A stretch of 64,000 bases of DNA, taken from positions 7,006,001 to 7,070,000 of the forward strand of contig OY292278.1 of the NCBI GenBank assembly GCA_958496175.1. Reading direction: 5' to 3'. Below are positions 24,901 through 39,900 of the stretch, piece by piece. Numbering within the stretch: the stretch's first letter is position 1; the number at the start of each line of letters is the position of its first letter. The notes under the pieces are model-generated. The model saw nothing but the letters and a program-made list of their open reading frames with translations. It was not told the DNA's origin and ran no database searches. Both the position numbers and the translations under genes were made by a program. This DNA is from Sisyra terminalis. Its lineage: Eukaryota > Arthropoda > Insecta > Neuroptera > Sisyridae.

Positions 24901-27900
24901 GCTCGCATGGCACCCATTTTCCAAACAGCTTTCTCATGTACCAATATTCGTGAATGATATGATGTACATATTCAGATTAGATCTTCACAATATCTGCGAT
25001 CTCGATCAACTTCACTTTACGGTCATTCAAAATTATTTTGTGAGCTTTTTTGATGTTTTCGTCGGTGACAGCCTCTTTTGGGCGTCCACTGCATTTGCCG
25101 TCTTCGGTACTCATTTCACCACGTTTAAATTTAGTATACCAATCAATGATGGTTGATTTTCCTGGTGCAGACCTCGGAAATTCTTCATCAAGCCAACATT
25201 TTGCTTCAACTATATTTTTTCCCGTCAAAAAGCAATATTTTATCAGCACACGAAATTCCATTTTTTCCCATCTTTTTCAAATAACAAAAGTAGCTACACT
25301 CATAATGCAATGTCTCACAAACTAATGATCGGACTGCTGTCAAATTTTCGTATCGTTTAAAGATTGGTACTAACTAAAAATCATATGAATTCTAAACGAG
25401 CACCGCCATTTGTGTGTCAGACCGGGGACTTTTCAATTGGCCTAATATTTGAAAATTGAATTCTTGAGGCCAAAATAATACTTTTATTGTGGTTTAAAGA
25501 TTAAAGATTGTTTGTAGTATATAGGAAAAATTGGATTAAATAATGAAGTAGTGGCCACAATTACGGAATTAATCTCAAAAATTATAATTAGAAGAATAAA
25601 AAAAAAGATCTTTTATGATACAATTTATCTCCGATTTTTTCATTTTGAAAGTCATTTCTTCAGGTAAAATTGTTCTGAATTTCATCGAATTTTATTTAAA
25701 CTTTGCAAAAATGTAATTGAAGATTCCAGAAAAGATAATCTACTGTTTCTTTGGAAGATTTTTCCTGGTTTATGTCCAATTTTTCATGTTGGATTATTTT
25801 TATGAAATTGTCTGAGAACTGTTACTTGATTCCCTTGGAATTTACTCAAACTTAATAGAAACTTTTGTTGGGGATCCAAAAAAGAAAAATATATATTTTT
25901 TATTCGTTAATTTTTTAAACTTCAGTCCCAATCTCCTATTTTAACCAAATGGGAGCATTCGAAAATTATAAATTTTATACTTTAAAGACTTGGCATTTAA
26001 AAAAATTTCCGTAGGAGATATTGTAAAATAGTATAGTTATTGATGGTATCAACAAAAATTCAAAAGTCATCTCTTTCCTCTTTAAAATACAAAGTTAAAA
26101 ACATGTCAATTTTTAGGTTTTTTCACCCATTATTTTGGACGCTTTTAATGACTCAATTGTTGAATATTATGACGTTAAATTTTTCTTAGATCAAGACCTG
26201 TTAATTGTTTACTATATTATTGCCCATATGGGTTCCTAAAGAAAACGCCCCAAACGGAAATACCGTTTTGAACCAACCGAAGATATCTTTAATTTCAAAG
26301 TAAAAAAACTTATAAAAATTATAAATTTTATACCTTAAAACTTTGGCATGTAAAAAATTTTCTGTAGCAGATATTGCTAAATCTTAAGTGATACTTGAAA
26401 GTAAAAATTGTATAGTTATTGACGGTATAAATAAAAATTCAGCAGTCATCTTTTTCCTCTTTAAAATACAAAGTTAAAAACATGGCAATTTTGGGTTTTT
26501 TCACCGATTATTTTGGACGCTTTTAATGACTCAATTGTTGAATACTATGAAGTAAATTTTTTCTTAGATCAAGACCTGTTAATGGTTTACTATATTATTG
26601 TCCATATGGGTTCCTAAAGAATACACCCCAACGGAAATACCGTTTTGAACTAACCGAAGATATCTTTAATTTCAAAGTAAAAAAACTTAAGTTTTTTTGA
26701 ATGATCTTATACGATTAAGCAGGGGAGGAGGGGCAAAAGGCATTTAAAAATTAAAAAAGGTAGATTTTCTTTTCTTAAATCCCAATAAAATTATTTTAAA
26801 ATTTTCTGCAAAATCCATTGTAATCAAGCACTAATTTTCAAACAATTTCATATGATACGATTTTCAATATGAAAAAAAAATGGCGATTAATTGTATCTAC
26901 GATGATCTTTTTTTCTGATCTCTAAGATCTATTCATTGCCTATCTTTTATAATCTATGAAAAAATCCAAGATTTATCTTTTTTTCCTCGAGAAACTTGAA
27001 AATCAATGATTTTTCGTCAATTCCATTTTTTTGTCCATTTATTTTCTGATTTCTTCGAAATCATTCATTTTTGAAACTTGAGACTTCCTTGACGATTGAT
27101 AATGATACTTTTTCCTAAAAAAATTTAAGTTTAGCTGTTAAGATTGAAAAAATAATTCGTTTTTATTTGGAATAAATCAAGTGGATCACAGAAAATTAAT
27201 GTTCTTACTTTGTTAACAATCGGTGTCATATCGAAGGCCTTTCAGGCCTCAGAAACCTGTAAGAAGTTTACTTGATTCATCCTCAGGTGCTCCTTAAAGG
27301 TACCTTGCAGAGGGTACCATTCTTTTGCTCCTGTTACATCCCTTTTCTTTGCATCTTTATTTCCCGATTTATGACTTTTTCCCATAAAAATTGGCACTTT
27401 TGTGGTCGAATCTTTAGTAAATTCTTTACATTTATCTAAAAAATATAAAATTTTTAAAAATCCTTTAACAATTTCCTATTCTTCAAGGATACAAACCTTT
27501 TTAAATTTTCATGTTAAATTAAGAAAAAATCATTTCGTTTAGTAAAATAATTTTAGAGATAGTACAAGTTGTTGAAGGGAAAAATTAAAGTCCAAGGTAT
27601 ATTCTAGTCTGACATTTATATGAGAAAGGACAATTTAAATCCTATTATAAACTCAATAAGGTTGACAGTGTAATAATATAACATTATCATTGCTATTACA
27701 CAGAGAAAAAAAAACATTGGTTGATATTCTTAACTCAAATATCTTGAAAACTTCATAGAAAAAATAGATTCTAAAAAAATGTGCTTATATAGTACCTGAG
27801 TGCTGGAGAATTGGTGTTAGGTATATATGTATATATATATATATATATATAAAATAAATGTGTTTTAATATACGTAAGTGAAGATATGTGAACAAGTGAT

Positions 27901-30900
27901 TGGAATTGGAAAGGGGGGGCATGGAATGACCTCTTGAATTCATGTGTGTGATATGTACATTAATAAAATATCTATATGGTTATTCCACACCGAAACATTT
28001 CCACATTGGTATTGGTAAAAAAGACAGAGACTGGCGTAGAAAGAAAGAAAGTAATTCGATAGTTATTTATTTTAAAATGAAAACGTATTATACGGTTTTT
28101 CAAACACTACAGAATCGTTTAAATGCGGCACGATTTTTTCCGTGATCACACGTGGAAAATTTTGGCCAAAGTGAAGAGAAAAAAAAAACATTTTTTTTCT
28201 CGAATTTAAATAATGAACTTTGTGCTCGACCTTGTTCGATCGATTCAAGTGCAATTCGTGTCTTATATCCATCGATGTTAATTGTTGCAAGAAATTTTCC
28301 GCGTTTAAAAAAAACAACCTGCGAATAAAGTGCACTTTACATAAGTTAAAATTTTCAAATTTATGGTTCTTAGGGGAAAATTTTAGTGATTGTTGAGTGT
28401 CACGTGTTGGGCTTTCTATTGGCAGTGATGTGTAATTTTTGATAAATTAAAAATGTGATTATTGCGGTGGAAGAAAATTCATCATATTTTGGCTATTCGT
28501 AAGAAATTTCAAATGGTTTCAATGATTTTTTTTTGAAAAAAATCCACTAATTACCAATTAACTCACAAAAAATTATCTTTATGGCATTTTCTTAAGACGA
28601 TAAGCCCCGAAAGGACACAGATAACGCAACAATTAAAGCAAAAATGGCGACTTTACAATCGCTCGACAAAGATTAACAATTATTCAATACCGAATTTTGG
28701 TGCGAAACAAATTTTCCTAATTCTTTGCACCAATTCCTCCCCAATTTCAATTAACTACTTTCCACCCCTTAAAATTATTCAACAATTGCTAATTAAAACC
28801 CATAAACATGTCTAAAATTACACCGTGTCCAATTTATATCATATATATTCTATAAATAATTTATAAACTTACAAATTTACAAATTCAATTGTATTTCTCG
28901 AAACTTATTGCCCAATCACCAATGACTGAGCAAATTTTTTTTTTAAATTTCCCGCTTTTAAAGCAATCAAAAACAATAGGTAGACGGTCAAGGACTCGAT
29001 ATTTTGATATTTATATGAAAAATTTTTGCAACCTGCCTATATATAATTTTCCTAGTCGAAAAAATTGACTTGCAAATCATTTAAATTTTTATTTCTAGTT
29101 CCTAATTTTTGAGGATGTTGTCAATAACTTAGTGAGGGATACGGTTTCATTAATAACTTCCTAGTTAATATTTGGGTCGTGCTATTTAATTATGCAACAA
29201 TTTATTGTTGTTGTTTGTTAATGTTTGTTTGTTGTGAGTTATCAAGCATTTAGCAAGAGATTTTTTTTTTATACACTTTAACACTTTGATTGATGGTTGT
29301 TTTTCAAGGCCTAAATCGAAGTTCAGAAAGTCAAAATTTCAAGAGCAAATACTTTTTGTTGTTTAGTACGATTGGGACTACGGTACGATAAATAATTGAA
29401 AGAAGTTGAGTGGTAAATATTGGAAAATTTGCAACAATAACGTAAGAAATTGTGAAGGAGTTTTTAGCGGTGGTTGGTGTGTGATATTGTGAAAGAAATG
29501 TTCAAGTTTTAATTGGTTTTTGGGCTTAATTATTGAAAATAATTGAGTGTTTTGTAACAATTAATAGAAATTAACTTCTTAATCTCCTCAACTGAAATTT
29601 GGTGGAATTTTTTGCTTCAATTCTTTAGAATAGCCTTAAAAATTATAAAATATTCTTTCCCTTAGAAATTTGGAAAAATTTCAAAGAAAAACTAAACAAA
29701 ATCGTTGACAAATAAATGATTTCAATTAAAACGTAAGGATCCATTTCAAATATCAAAAATTTTAAATAATCTTCGTCAAAACTTTCACTTTGACAATCAA
29801 AAAATTCCAACAAAAGTTTGTACATCAAATTTTTTGAAAAAATGCAATTTAGTGCTTCAAAACTCAAAAGTTTTCTTAACAGATTTCAAGCTTTTAATCC
29901 TTTAAGTATATACGTTTCCCCATTGACATAGTTATTGCTTAAATTTTAAGTTTCTACTTTTCTAAACATTTAAATTTTTGATCAGAAAATATGTATTTTT
30001 ATGAAGCAGAAATTTCATATTTTAATAAGAAATAATTAAAGGCTTTGCGGAAACTTGATTATCTCAGACCCTATTTGGACTATCAAAATAAAACTAAAAG
30101 CAGTGGGTTCATAAAAATATTAGCTATAAGGTTGTAATAAGTCGTTTTCACCTAAATGTAATTCCAAGGAGTGAAATTTCAGCTTAAATTTTTAGCTCTC
30201 ATTTGTAAAAACTCCAAATTTCACGAAAAGATTGTGAAGGATGGGAAAGAGTCTACACGTTAAAACTTTTTTTACAAACAATTAGGCACTAGTTGTATTC
30301 AAAAACAAAATTTGAAGTCTGAGACTTTAAGCCTTTTTAAAATAAAAAATAACAAAGTTTGGAAATTTTCAAAATTTGCAATTTTCTGAGCTAAATATCT
30401 TTGGTGGGGAACCAGATAAAAATCTGAAATATCACTATATTATAGTACTGTAGGATAGTGTTATGCACCTAAAATTTGGAGTTTGAGATTTGACTAGGAG
30501 CAGAGGTATTGCAAGCACAAAATGTCAAAATAATGCATACTTTCAGTAGGTGAATATAATGTATTTTACCAATTAATATGTGACATATTCTTGGCAAAAA
30601 GGGCATTTTACACAAAACAACATATGCTCTGGGCTAACTGTTATTCATATCTTAAATTTAAAACATATACTTCTTCCTGAAAGCTAATTATATATGTACT
30701 TATCCATAGTCATGGTTAAATACATTATATTCATCTACTGAAGTATGCATTATTTTGATATTTTGTGCTTGCAATACCTCTGGTCCTAGTCAAATCTAAA
30801 CTCCAAATATTAGATGCATAATACTATTATACAGTACTATAATGTAGTGATATTTCAGATTTTTATCTGGTCCCCCACCAGAGATATTGAGCTCAGAAAA

Positions 30901-33900
30901 TTACAAATTTTGAAAATTTCCAAATTTTGTTATTTTTTATTTTAAAAAGACTTAAAGTCTCAGACTTCAAACTTTGTTTTTGAATACAACTAGTGCCTAA
31001 TTGTTTGTAAAAAAAGTTTTAACGTGTAGACTCTTTCCCTTCCTTCACAATCTTTCCGTGAAAATTGAAGTTTTTACAAATGAGAGCTAAAAATTAAGGC
31101 TGAAATTTCACCCTTTAGAATTACATTTAAGTGAAAACGTCTTATTTCAACTTTATAGCTTATATTTTCATGAACACACTACTTTTAGTTTCATTTTGAT
31201 AGGACAAATAGGGCCTGAGAAAATCAAGTTTCCGCAAACCCTTAAAAGTGAGAAAATGTTTGCACCTAGTAAAACTAATATGACCACCACTGGAAAACTA
31301 AAAACAATAAAAATTAAAATAATGATAAATTTGAACTACCAACATGTTGGGGTGACAGCAAAAAAAAGTGCTGGACCGACTGAATTGGACTGACCCTACC
31401 TCTAAAAGATTACAAGAAAAACGTAGAAAATTGGCTGAAACTATTATCAAAAATGTAATCTTTCATTCGAAATTTTTTTAATTTGAGATTTAAGGATTTA
31501 TCCTGCTACAAAAAAAGATAGTTATTGTCTCCTTTTCTCCAGGTATATTATGTCTAAGTTCTCAAAAAGTTTTACATTTTCTTTTACTTTATTTGCATAG
31601 TTTCTTCATCAATGCCAATAAATTATACACCAAAGAAAAATACCGATTTCTGGTTAGATATAAGTGGAAAAAATTAATAGTTATTGAAGGGCATAGTACA
31701 ATATTTTGATGAGGCAAACACCAATTTATACCGACACAAACTTTGTCCAATAAAAAATTTTAAACTTTAGAATTAAATATAAAATCTAACAGATTTCTTA
31801 TAAAAGCAAAAAATGATAAGGTAATCGATGCATTAAGTGTATTACAAATCGAGAAAAAATAACGTAAAACCTTTGATAATTACGTCAAAAAGATATCCGA
31901 TACAAGAATTGAATCCCCAAAAACCGCACCCAATTTATTCCAACGATATCAATTCGTATCTCTTGAGATCTAATTGAAATTTTTCGGTCAATTCTTACAC
32001 TAATTGCTGACAACAATTTTCAAGTGTATTTACTTAAATATAATTGCTATTAGTTTACTATTTAACGCATAATTAGCAAATGGGAAAAGAAAAAGATAAT
32101 ATTTCAATGAGTAAAAAGTAAGTGCCAACGGTGAAGGTTCTAATCGTACAATTTCACCGATTGAATACATTTTTTTTTTCTCTTTTAATTTTTGCAAAGA
32201 GAGGGCATTTATTCGAACTTTCACCCGGTGACTAATTCACCTTTTCATATTTTTCTATGCTAAAATATTAATTCTTTAAATTACCAACAGAAATCCAATC
32301 GTACATCGGATAATTACATTAACATTAGATGTAATCATGCGATTCCATCATGTAAATTACTCGAAACAAAGTCAACAAGATTTAATTACACTTTTACTGA
32401 TAGAGATGAATGAAAAATGTATGAAAAAACTTATTGTATTCATGCGCACATTATCATTGACTCAAATTAAATCTTTTTCTTTTTCAAATCTTTGCAAATG
32501 CATCATTTTATCAACAATCAATTAGTTGTGATTCAACTTCTGACCAATAAACATTCAACAAAGAATCAAACTATTGAATTTATTTTAAAAATGGGGAAAT
32601 GCTTTTGGAGATTAAGAGGATTTATTAGCTAAATCAAATTAACTAATTGTTGTTTTATTGCAAATTGTTGGTCAAGGTGAAGAATCGAACTTGGTGGATA
32701 TAAACTATGAGTTTACTTTGGATTGCAACGATTTACAAATAGGAAAAAAAATGTTAATAGAATTAGTGTTTTTAATTTGGATGTTTTTCGCGGCTATTGT
32801 TTTTGTGTGCCATTATTACTTGGAAGTGATTAATGGTAAGTGAGACGACGAGGAATCAATTTACATTTGTTTGAAAAATGATCGATGATTTGGTTGGAAT
32901 GAGTAAACAATTATACTAAATATGGAAAGATTGTAAGAGGGGTCGTTTTTCTTTCTTTATTCTTCAGATCTTCCTTCGACATCAAACGCATCGAAATCTT
33001 CACCAGATGGTAACAATTTATCTTCGGCCGAAATTGGTCTTCGGGATGCTGTGCGACGTGTGGCTCGAGAGGCGTCTCGTTTACCGCTGCTTTCTGGGGA
33101 TGCTGGGGATTCTGAGATAAATGGTGCTGGTCGAATCTCACCAAGACCTCCCGATGGTACCTACGAGGAATTGGTAGCAACTGCAATCCTGAATAAGGTA
33201 TTATTGGAATTTTTAAAAAATTCAATCCAGCATTTATTTTTTCATCTAAAAAAAAATTAAGAAGCATTAATTTTTTGAGATATTTTTTCAAGTTAAAAGG
33301 TCATTGATTTTCTTGGGAAAATAAAAAGCTGGTTAACTTCCCTTTTCTAGACTTCTTTTGAACATAAGGTGGTTTGTTAAGAAACACTTTGTTAAGTTCC
33401 TTCTTTAAAATTTTCATATTTTTTGGATGGTTTTCCTTTTATAAACACTGGCAATCTTCCCATTCTGGAAAACAAGCAAAAAAAAATTAAAATTAGATAA
33501 TTCTACTTGAAATTAAGGAAATTCGGGAGCCTAATTCCAACGAAAGTTATTTGCAAAAAGTTAACAGTTTATTAAGGTTTTCTTCAGATTATTTCCTATA
33601 GATATCAATTGGGTCTTCCCGTTGTGGTCAAACTATTTGGTATTCAAAAACCAAAGTTACCCTGAATGAAGCAAGATATTCAGCCCCTAATGGCCATGGA
33701 TTATTTAAAGGAAAAAATCGGTTTTTTCATCTAAAAGAAAATTAGGAAGCAATAATTTTTTGAAATATTTTTTCAAGTTAAAAGATCATTGATTTTCTTG
33801 GAAAAATAAAAAGCTGGCTAACTTCCCTTTTCTAGACTTCTTTTGAACATAAGGTGGTGAAACACTTTGTTAAGTTCCTTCTTTAAAATTTTCATATTTT

Positions 33901-36900
33901 TTGGATGGTTTTCCTTTTATAAACACTGGCAATCTTCACATTCTGGAAAACAAGGAAACAAAATAAAAATTAGATTATTGTTCTTGAAATTAAGGAAATT
34001 AGGGAACCTTATTGCAACAAAAGTTATTTGCAATAACTAAACTTTTTCTAAGGGTTTTCTTTAGATACTTTATGACACCAGGTTCTCCAAATAAATTCCA
34101 ATTGGATATTCCTGTTGTAGTCAAACTTTTAGCATTCAAGAACTAAAGTTACCCTGAATGAAGCAAGATATTCAGCCCCTGGCCATGGATTATTTGAGGG
34201 TAAAAGTCAGTTTTTCGAAAGATTAGGAAGAAGAAAACGATTGTTTTTGTAAAAAAAAAATCACATTTTAATAACCACAGTCATATAAATCAAAAAATGC
34301 AACAATTAAATGCAAAGACCATGAATAACCACCACCTACATTTCAAGACTGAACGGAAGAATATTCAAAACATTGATTTAATAAATTTGTATAACAAATT
34401 GTATATTAAAATTATGACCAAAATCGTTAAATTTATTTGGACAATTAAATAAATACTTTAGTTTTTTTCAACTATGTATTCAAATAAATTAAAAAATTCA
34501 AATTAATCAAAATATTTTTTGTTACGATTTATCGTTTACGATAAATCAACTTCTAACAATAACTAGTACACATAAGTCGTTATCTTCACTTAAGATATCA
34601 TTAATCGGAGTTTTTAAAAAAAATAAGAACTTTAATTTAATGACCATAAAATATTCTCAATTTTCTTTTTGATAAGAAGAAAAAAACCAAGACATACTTT
34701 AATAAAACGTCCCCATATACAAAAATAGTTTTCGATTTAAGTTTGCAAAAAAATATATTATACTACATCCAAAACTAGATAAAATAATTAAAAAAAATAA
34801 AGAAAACCTAGTTATTTTCCAAAACATTGTAAAGAAAACAATATTTATATTGAAGTTTTCAAAAAACAAAACTTTAAAAATGTACCAGTCTTAAAATAAT
34901 TTCTTAATATCAAATTACGTTGAAATAATTTACAGGTACAATAACTTTTAAAAAATACCTAGTACTTGTCCTACGTCAATGTTTATATAACGATAATTTG
35001 TATAATTTATATAACTTTCTCATTTAAACAATAATTTAAATCTGAAACTCTTTCGTAGCTTAGGTTCGTCATAACTAAATGTATTATTGAATATTAATAT
35101 TATTGATTAATCTTTTTTACCAACTTTTTTGTACAAGGATTTCGGTTTTTCTAATAGTAATTTTGGTACCAGTGCCAAAGAACGCGAAAGTAAATCGGTA
35201 AAGCTTAAAGAATGCCAAATTGGAAAAGTTATTGGACAAAATTTATGTTAAATCCAGGCGAAATTTGGAAAAACTTTGGGAATAAGTCAACAAGGGGTTG
35301 AAACTCGTCTGAAGATTATGAATTTGATGCATCCAAAGTAATTGGGTTCTACATAAATTAAAGCCAATAGACATCGAAATGTTTTTTAACGTACGATAAA
35401 TTGCTTCAAAAGCAAACCTGGAATATTTTTTGCTTAAAATTATCAAGGGGGACGTAAAATGAATCCAATTTGATAATTCAAAGAGAGGAAAATTGTGGAG
35501 TAAGACCGATTATGCATCAAATTTAGCAGAAAATCCGAATATTCAAACCAAGAAGTTATTGCTGTACATTTTATGCAACCAAATTGGAATAATCAATTAT
35601 GAATTATTACCACTTAATGAAACTATAACAGAGGAACATTATCATCTCAAATTAATACAACTTAGCCGATAATTAAAGCTCAAACGCCTCGAAATATACC
35701 ATGGGACATGGGAAAGTAATTTTTCAGCACAATTTTCCGCTACATGTCACATAACTATTATGCAAGCTTTGTAAGCATTTCAAAAGGAAATTTTACCCCG
35801 TCAGCTTATTCTTTTAATGTCCCTTCATCCAATTATCACTTATTTTAGTCCATGGAAATTTTTTAAAAAATAATTACAAAGATGTCTAAAAATTGAATCA
35901 ATTTCTTAATCACTTTCATGGGCGAAGAATTTCTTGGAAATAATCCACACATTACTTGGGTGATGGGACAAAAAAGTAGCCAACGATGGACTAAAAAAAT
36001 ATTGGACCTCTTGTTTTGAATAAAGTTTTAAAAATACAAAAAAAAAGCTTATTTCTACACCTAATATAATAGTAATGTTGAATTTTTGAAAGAAAGTTAT
36101 TCTCATTTAGTTATTAACTTTTTGTTCTATTTCATCTTATACTTTTTGTAAAAGTATCTTTCGCAATGAAAATAATAGACCAGCAATAGTTCCTCTGCAA
36201 ATTGATATTGTCATTTAGAAAATCAATTACAATTTTTTACATATAAAAGAAAAAAAAATTAGTATTGCTTCAATTATATTTTATAAACTTTGTCTTTCCA
36301 TTTTCTTTCCTCCAATTTTCTAATGGGTTTTTTGAACACTTAACATGTTTTTAAATATCTTCTTTTAACAGGGATTTCATTGGACTTTATTACAGGCATC
36401 TTTAGTAATTAATAAAATTGAGCAACAATAGTTCCTTTGTAATTTTACATCTTTGATTCTGCTCAATTTAGAAAATTCATTACAAATATTAACATTTAAA
36501 TGATAAAAAGATTGCCATTGAAAGTATTGCCATCCAATTTGCTTCAAAACTCAAATTTAAATAAAGTTTTCTTTGGGAAATCACTACCGAAAATTGCCCA
36601 ATTGCACAGCGTTTAAAAATTGATAATTTATTCTAACTATTAAAATAAATCTAATGACAATACATTTCATGTCTTAAAGGATATTTATGGACATCATAAT
36701 CGATATTCAAAACTTATTTTTCGCTAAATGTAACTGAAGAAACTAAAACAAACTATAAAGTTTGTGAAAAAAGTCTAATGCATTAAGAATTCGAACGTAC
36801 CACCGAAAATATCGAAGTTGGTAATCCAAAGTATGAATAAAAATTGAGATCAATTCAATATTAATATTATTTTTGCATAATTTGGTTCAACATTGGAGTT

Positions 36901-39900
36901 TTAGACTTAAATTTTTATGAAATATCCTTCTTCTATTTCTTTCGGTTCTATACAAATTTCGAGGAGAAAAAACCATAGATAAACAATTGTTCTAGCGTAA
37001 AAAATAATTTTTGATTCTTTTTCAAAATGATAGAATCGTAGGCTTTCCAAAATTCCCGAGATTCTCAAATCCTAAAAAGATCTACAAAAAATTTCAAGAT
37101 TACTTTATGGCTTTTCAATCGCAAAATAATATTTTTACTTAAGTTTAATTATTTCATTTTTTTTGAATTCAAAATTGACCAGATTCATGCCATTTTTATG
37201 ATGCTTTTCAAGCCTTAATAGTGTCTTAAGATTAAATTGTCCTTCTGCAAGTTGAATTCCGAAGAAAAATCCTTCTTTTCCTTCTTATGGTCTCCAGAGT
37301 GTTCGTTTCCAGAAATAGAAAACTCTTGATGAGTTTCTAAAGTATTTCTCTATCTAAAAAAGAGTCTACGAATTGACATTGTACTATCTTTTATGGATAA
37401 CAATTTATTATATTCATACATTTTCATAAGCTTAAAGGATATACCTTTATAGTTGTTATCTTTCGGTTCTGTACTAAGTTCCTGGTATTAAAACTGAATT
37501 CTCGATCCCTTCTTAAAAGAAAACAATCATTGGCTTTCCGAAAATCACAATTCCTCAAAAGATCTAAAGAAAATTTCACGATTACTCTATGGCTTTTTAA
37601 CAAGAAAATTATATTCTTACTTTGGTTTAATTATTTCATTTTTTGGCTCAAATTAACCGAATTTTTATCATTTTAAGATGCTTTTTAATTCTTAAGAGTG
37701 TCTGAAGAATAAATTGTCCTTCTGCAAGTCGAATTCCCATGAAAGAAAAATATTTTTCCTCTTACGTTTTGTACTCATTTCCAGAAATAGAAAACTCTTG
37801 ATGAGTTTCTAAAACATTTCTATATCTAAAACAAAGTTTACGATATATCGTGTAATCTTTTATGGATAACAATTTATTATATTCATACATTTTCATAAGC
37901 CTAAAGGATATATCTTAATAGTTGTTATCTTTCGGTTCTATGCTAAATTCCAGGTGTTAAAACTTAATTCTCGATTCCTTCTTAAAAGCAAACAATCGTT
38001 GACTTTCCGAAATTCCCAGGATTGTCAAATCCTCAAAAGATCTACAGAAAATTTCATGATGACTTTATGCCTTTTTAACAACAAAATAATATTCTTACTT
38101 TGGTTTCATTTTTCCAATTTTTGGAATCAAATTGACCAGATTTTTACCATTTTATGATACTTTTTAAACCTTAATAATGTCTTTAGAGTAAGTTGTTCCT
38201 GCAAATTGAATTTCTAAGAAAAATCATTTTCTATCTTACGATTTAGTGCTTGTTTCCAGGAAAAGAAGTCATGATGAGCTTCAAAAGCATTTCTAGAACA
38301 TTTCTCTATCTAAAAAAGAGTCTACAATATACCAAAATGCTATCTTTTATGGATAACAATAATTATCAAATTCATATGTTATCATAAGTCTAAAAGATAT
38401 ACCTTAATAGTAATAATTCTTCTACAAAGTCAAAGTAGATCACCTATCCAACAAATCACGAACGATTTCATCTTCTAGCCAAATATCCAAATTCAATTTC
38501 TCAAAAAAATCCAATAAAAATTAATTCTTGATTTTAAACAGCCAATAATTACCAATTATTTGATTTTAACAAACGGTTAATTCTTGGCCTACGTCAACGT
38601 TTATATAACGTTTGTTGTTTATTTAAATTTTTCCACAATAAAAATGTAAAATAAATCATTTATTTAAATATTAATAAACCAACACTTTCTTAGCTCAAAT
38701 CCATATTAATTTGAATTTCAATTAAATGCAGGTACTTTAATTTTACTAAAAACTCTTAATCCAAATTTTTCTTTTGCGGTCAATGGACGTTCCAATAATG
38801 TAAATTTCAAAAATCCATTATCACTTGCATAACATTTTAGTATTTGAAAATATTCAGGCTAGTGGTGTGGCTTCTTAAAATGCACATGATGAGGGCATAT
38901 TTAGCCATTATCTACGTTAAAAATTTACCGAAAGGTTTTCTATAACGGTTTTCCCAATCGATTGAATTGCTGGCTTCAAATTATTCAGAACAGGTAGTGA
39001 GACTAACGTAGAAAAATAAATAAATCAAATTTTCGAGTAATTACAATATTAATATTCCATAAAATTTTGCGTCATTAAGCTATAAATAAAACATTATGCA
39101 TTGATGAAAAAATATATTCATATATCGTATTATATCACATTAATAATAATTCTTACGTTAAATTCGTTCAAGCATATTTTTTCTATAAAACTTTTTCCTT
39201 CACAACTTTCGATTTGAGTATTTCGTCGAATTTCAGTCAGTGTGGATCGAAAATTGAGCGAATTACCTCCTTAATTTTAAACGGAAATAAATATGGAAAA
39301 TTTATCATTTCGATTTTCAAATATTATCATTTCTGTGCAGGTGATCGATACGTTTCAAAAAGATCGATATGGATTACAACCGTCAATAACGCCAGGCAGT
39401 GTTTCCAGTCATCAATCTTCTCGTAGCAATTCTTTTCGGGTTAATCCCATAGAAGATCTATCCGACGTTAATTTCGAGGAATTGGAACGCAGAAGTTGTC
39501 ACAGTGGTCGTTTTCGAAGAGATTTATCATCGTTGGAACCGGAAAATTATGATCTATCCGCTGATATTCTTTCTGTTGAGAAACCTCGAAGAAATTCGGG
39601 ATTTAGACGTCGACATAAAGTTCGTGAAATCGATGATGGGTCGGTGTCAAGTTTGGATGGTTGCAGTGAAGATTCACGAGGACATCATCATCAAGAAGAA
39701 GTAATTTTGTTGGTAAATTTATCTTAGCTTTGCTAAAAAATAGTAACACTATTTCTTTTGTAGATTAAACAAAGAATCGGGGAATTTACTTCATCGGATA
39801 TTGAAGCCTACGATAATCAAGTTGAGTCGTCCGACTACTCGGAAATCAATGGAGCCAAACCAAAAAATCCTAAAAAGCCCTCATCAAACAGTGGCCAGTA

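Noticed and set aside
24698..25325. Plus-strand frames of 152 and 91 codons
   Set aside because: They are antisense shadows of the mariner transposase on the minus strand.
32911..33291. 126-codon minus-strand frame
   Set aside because: Antisense to exon 5; the plus strand has matching acceptor, donor and phase.
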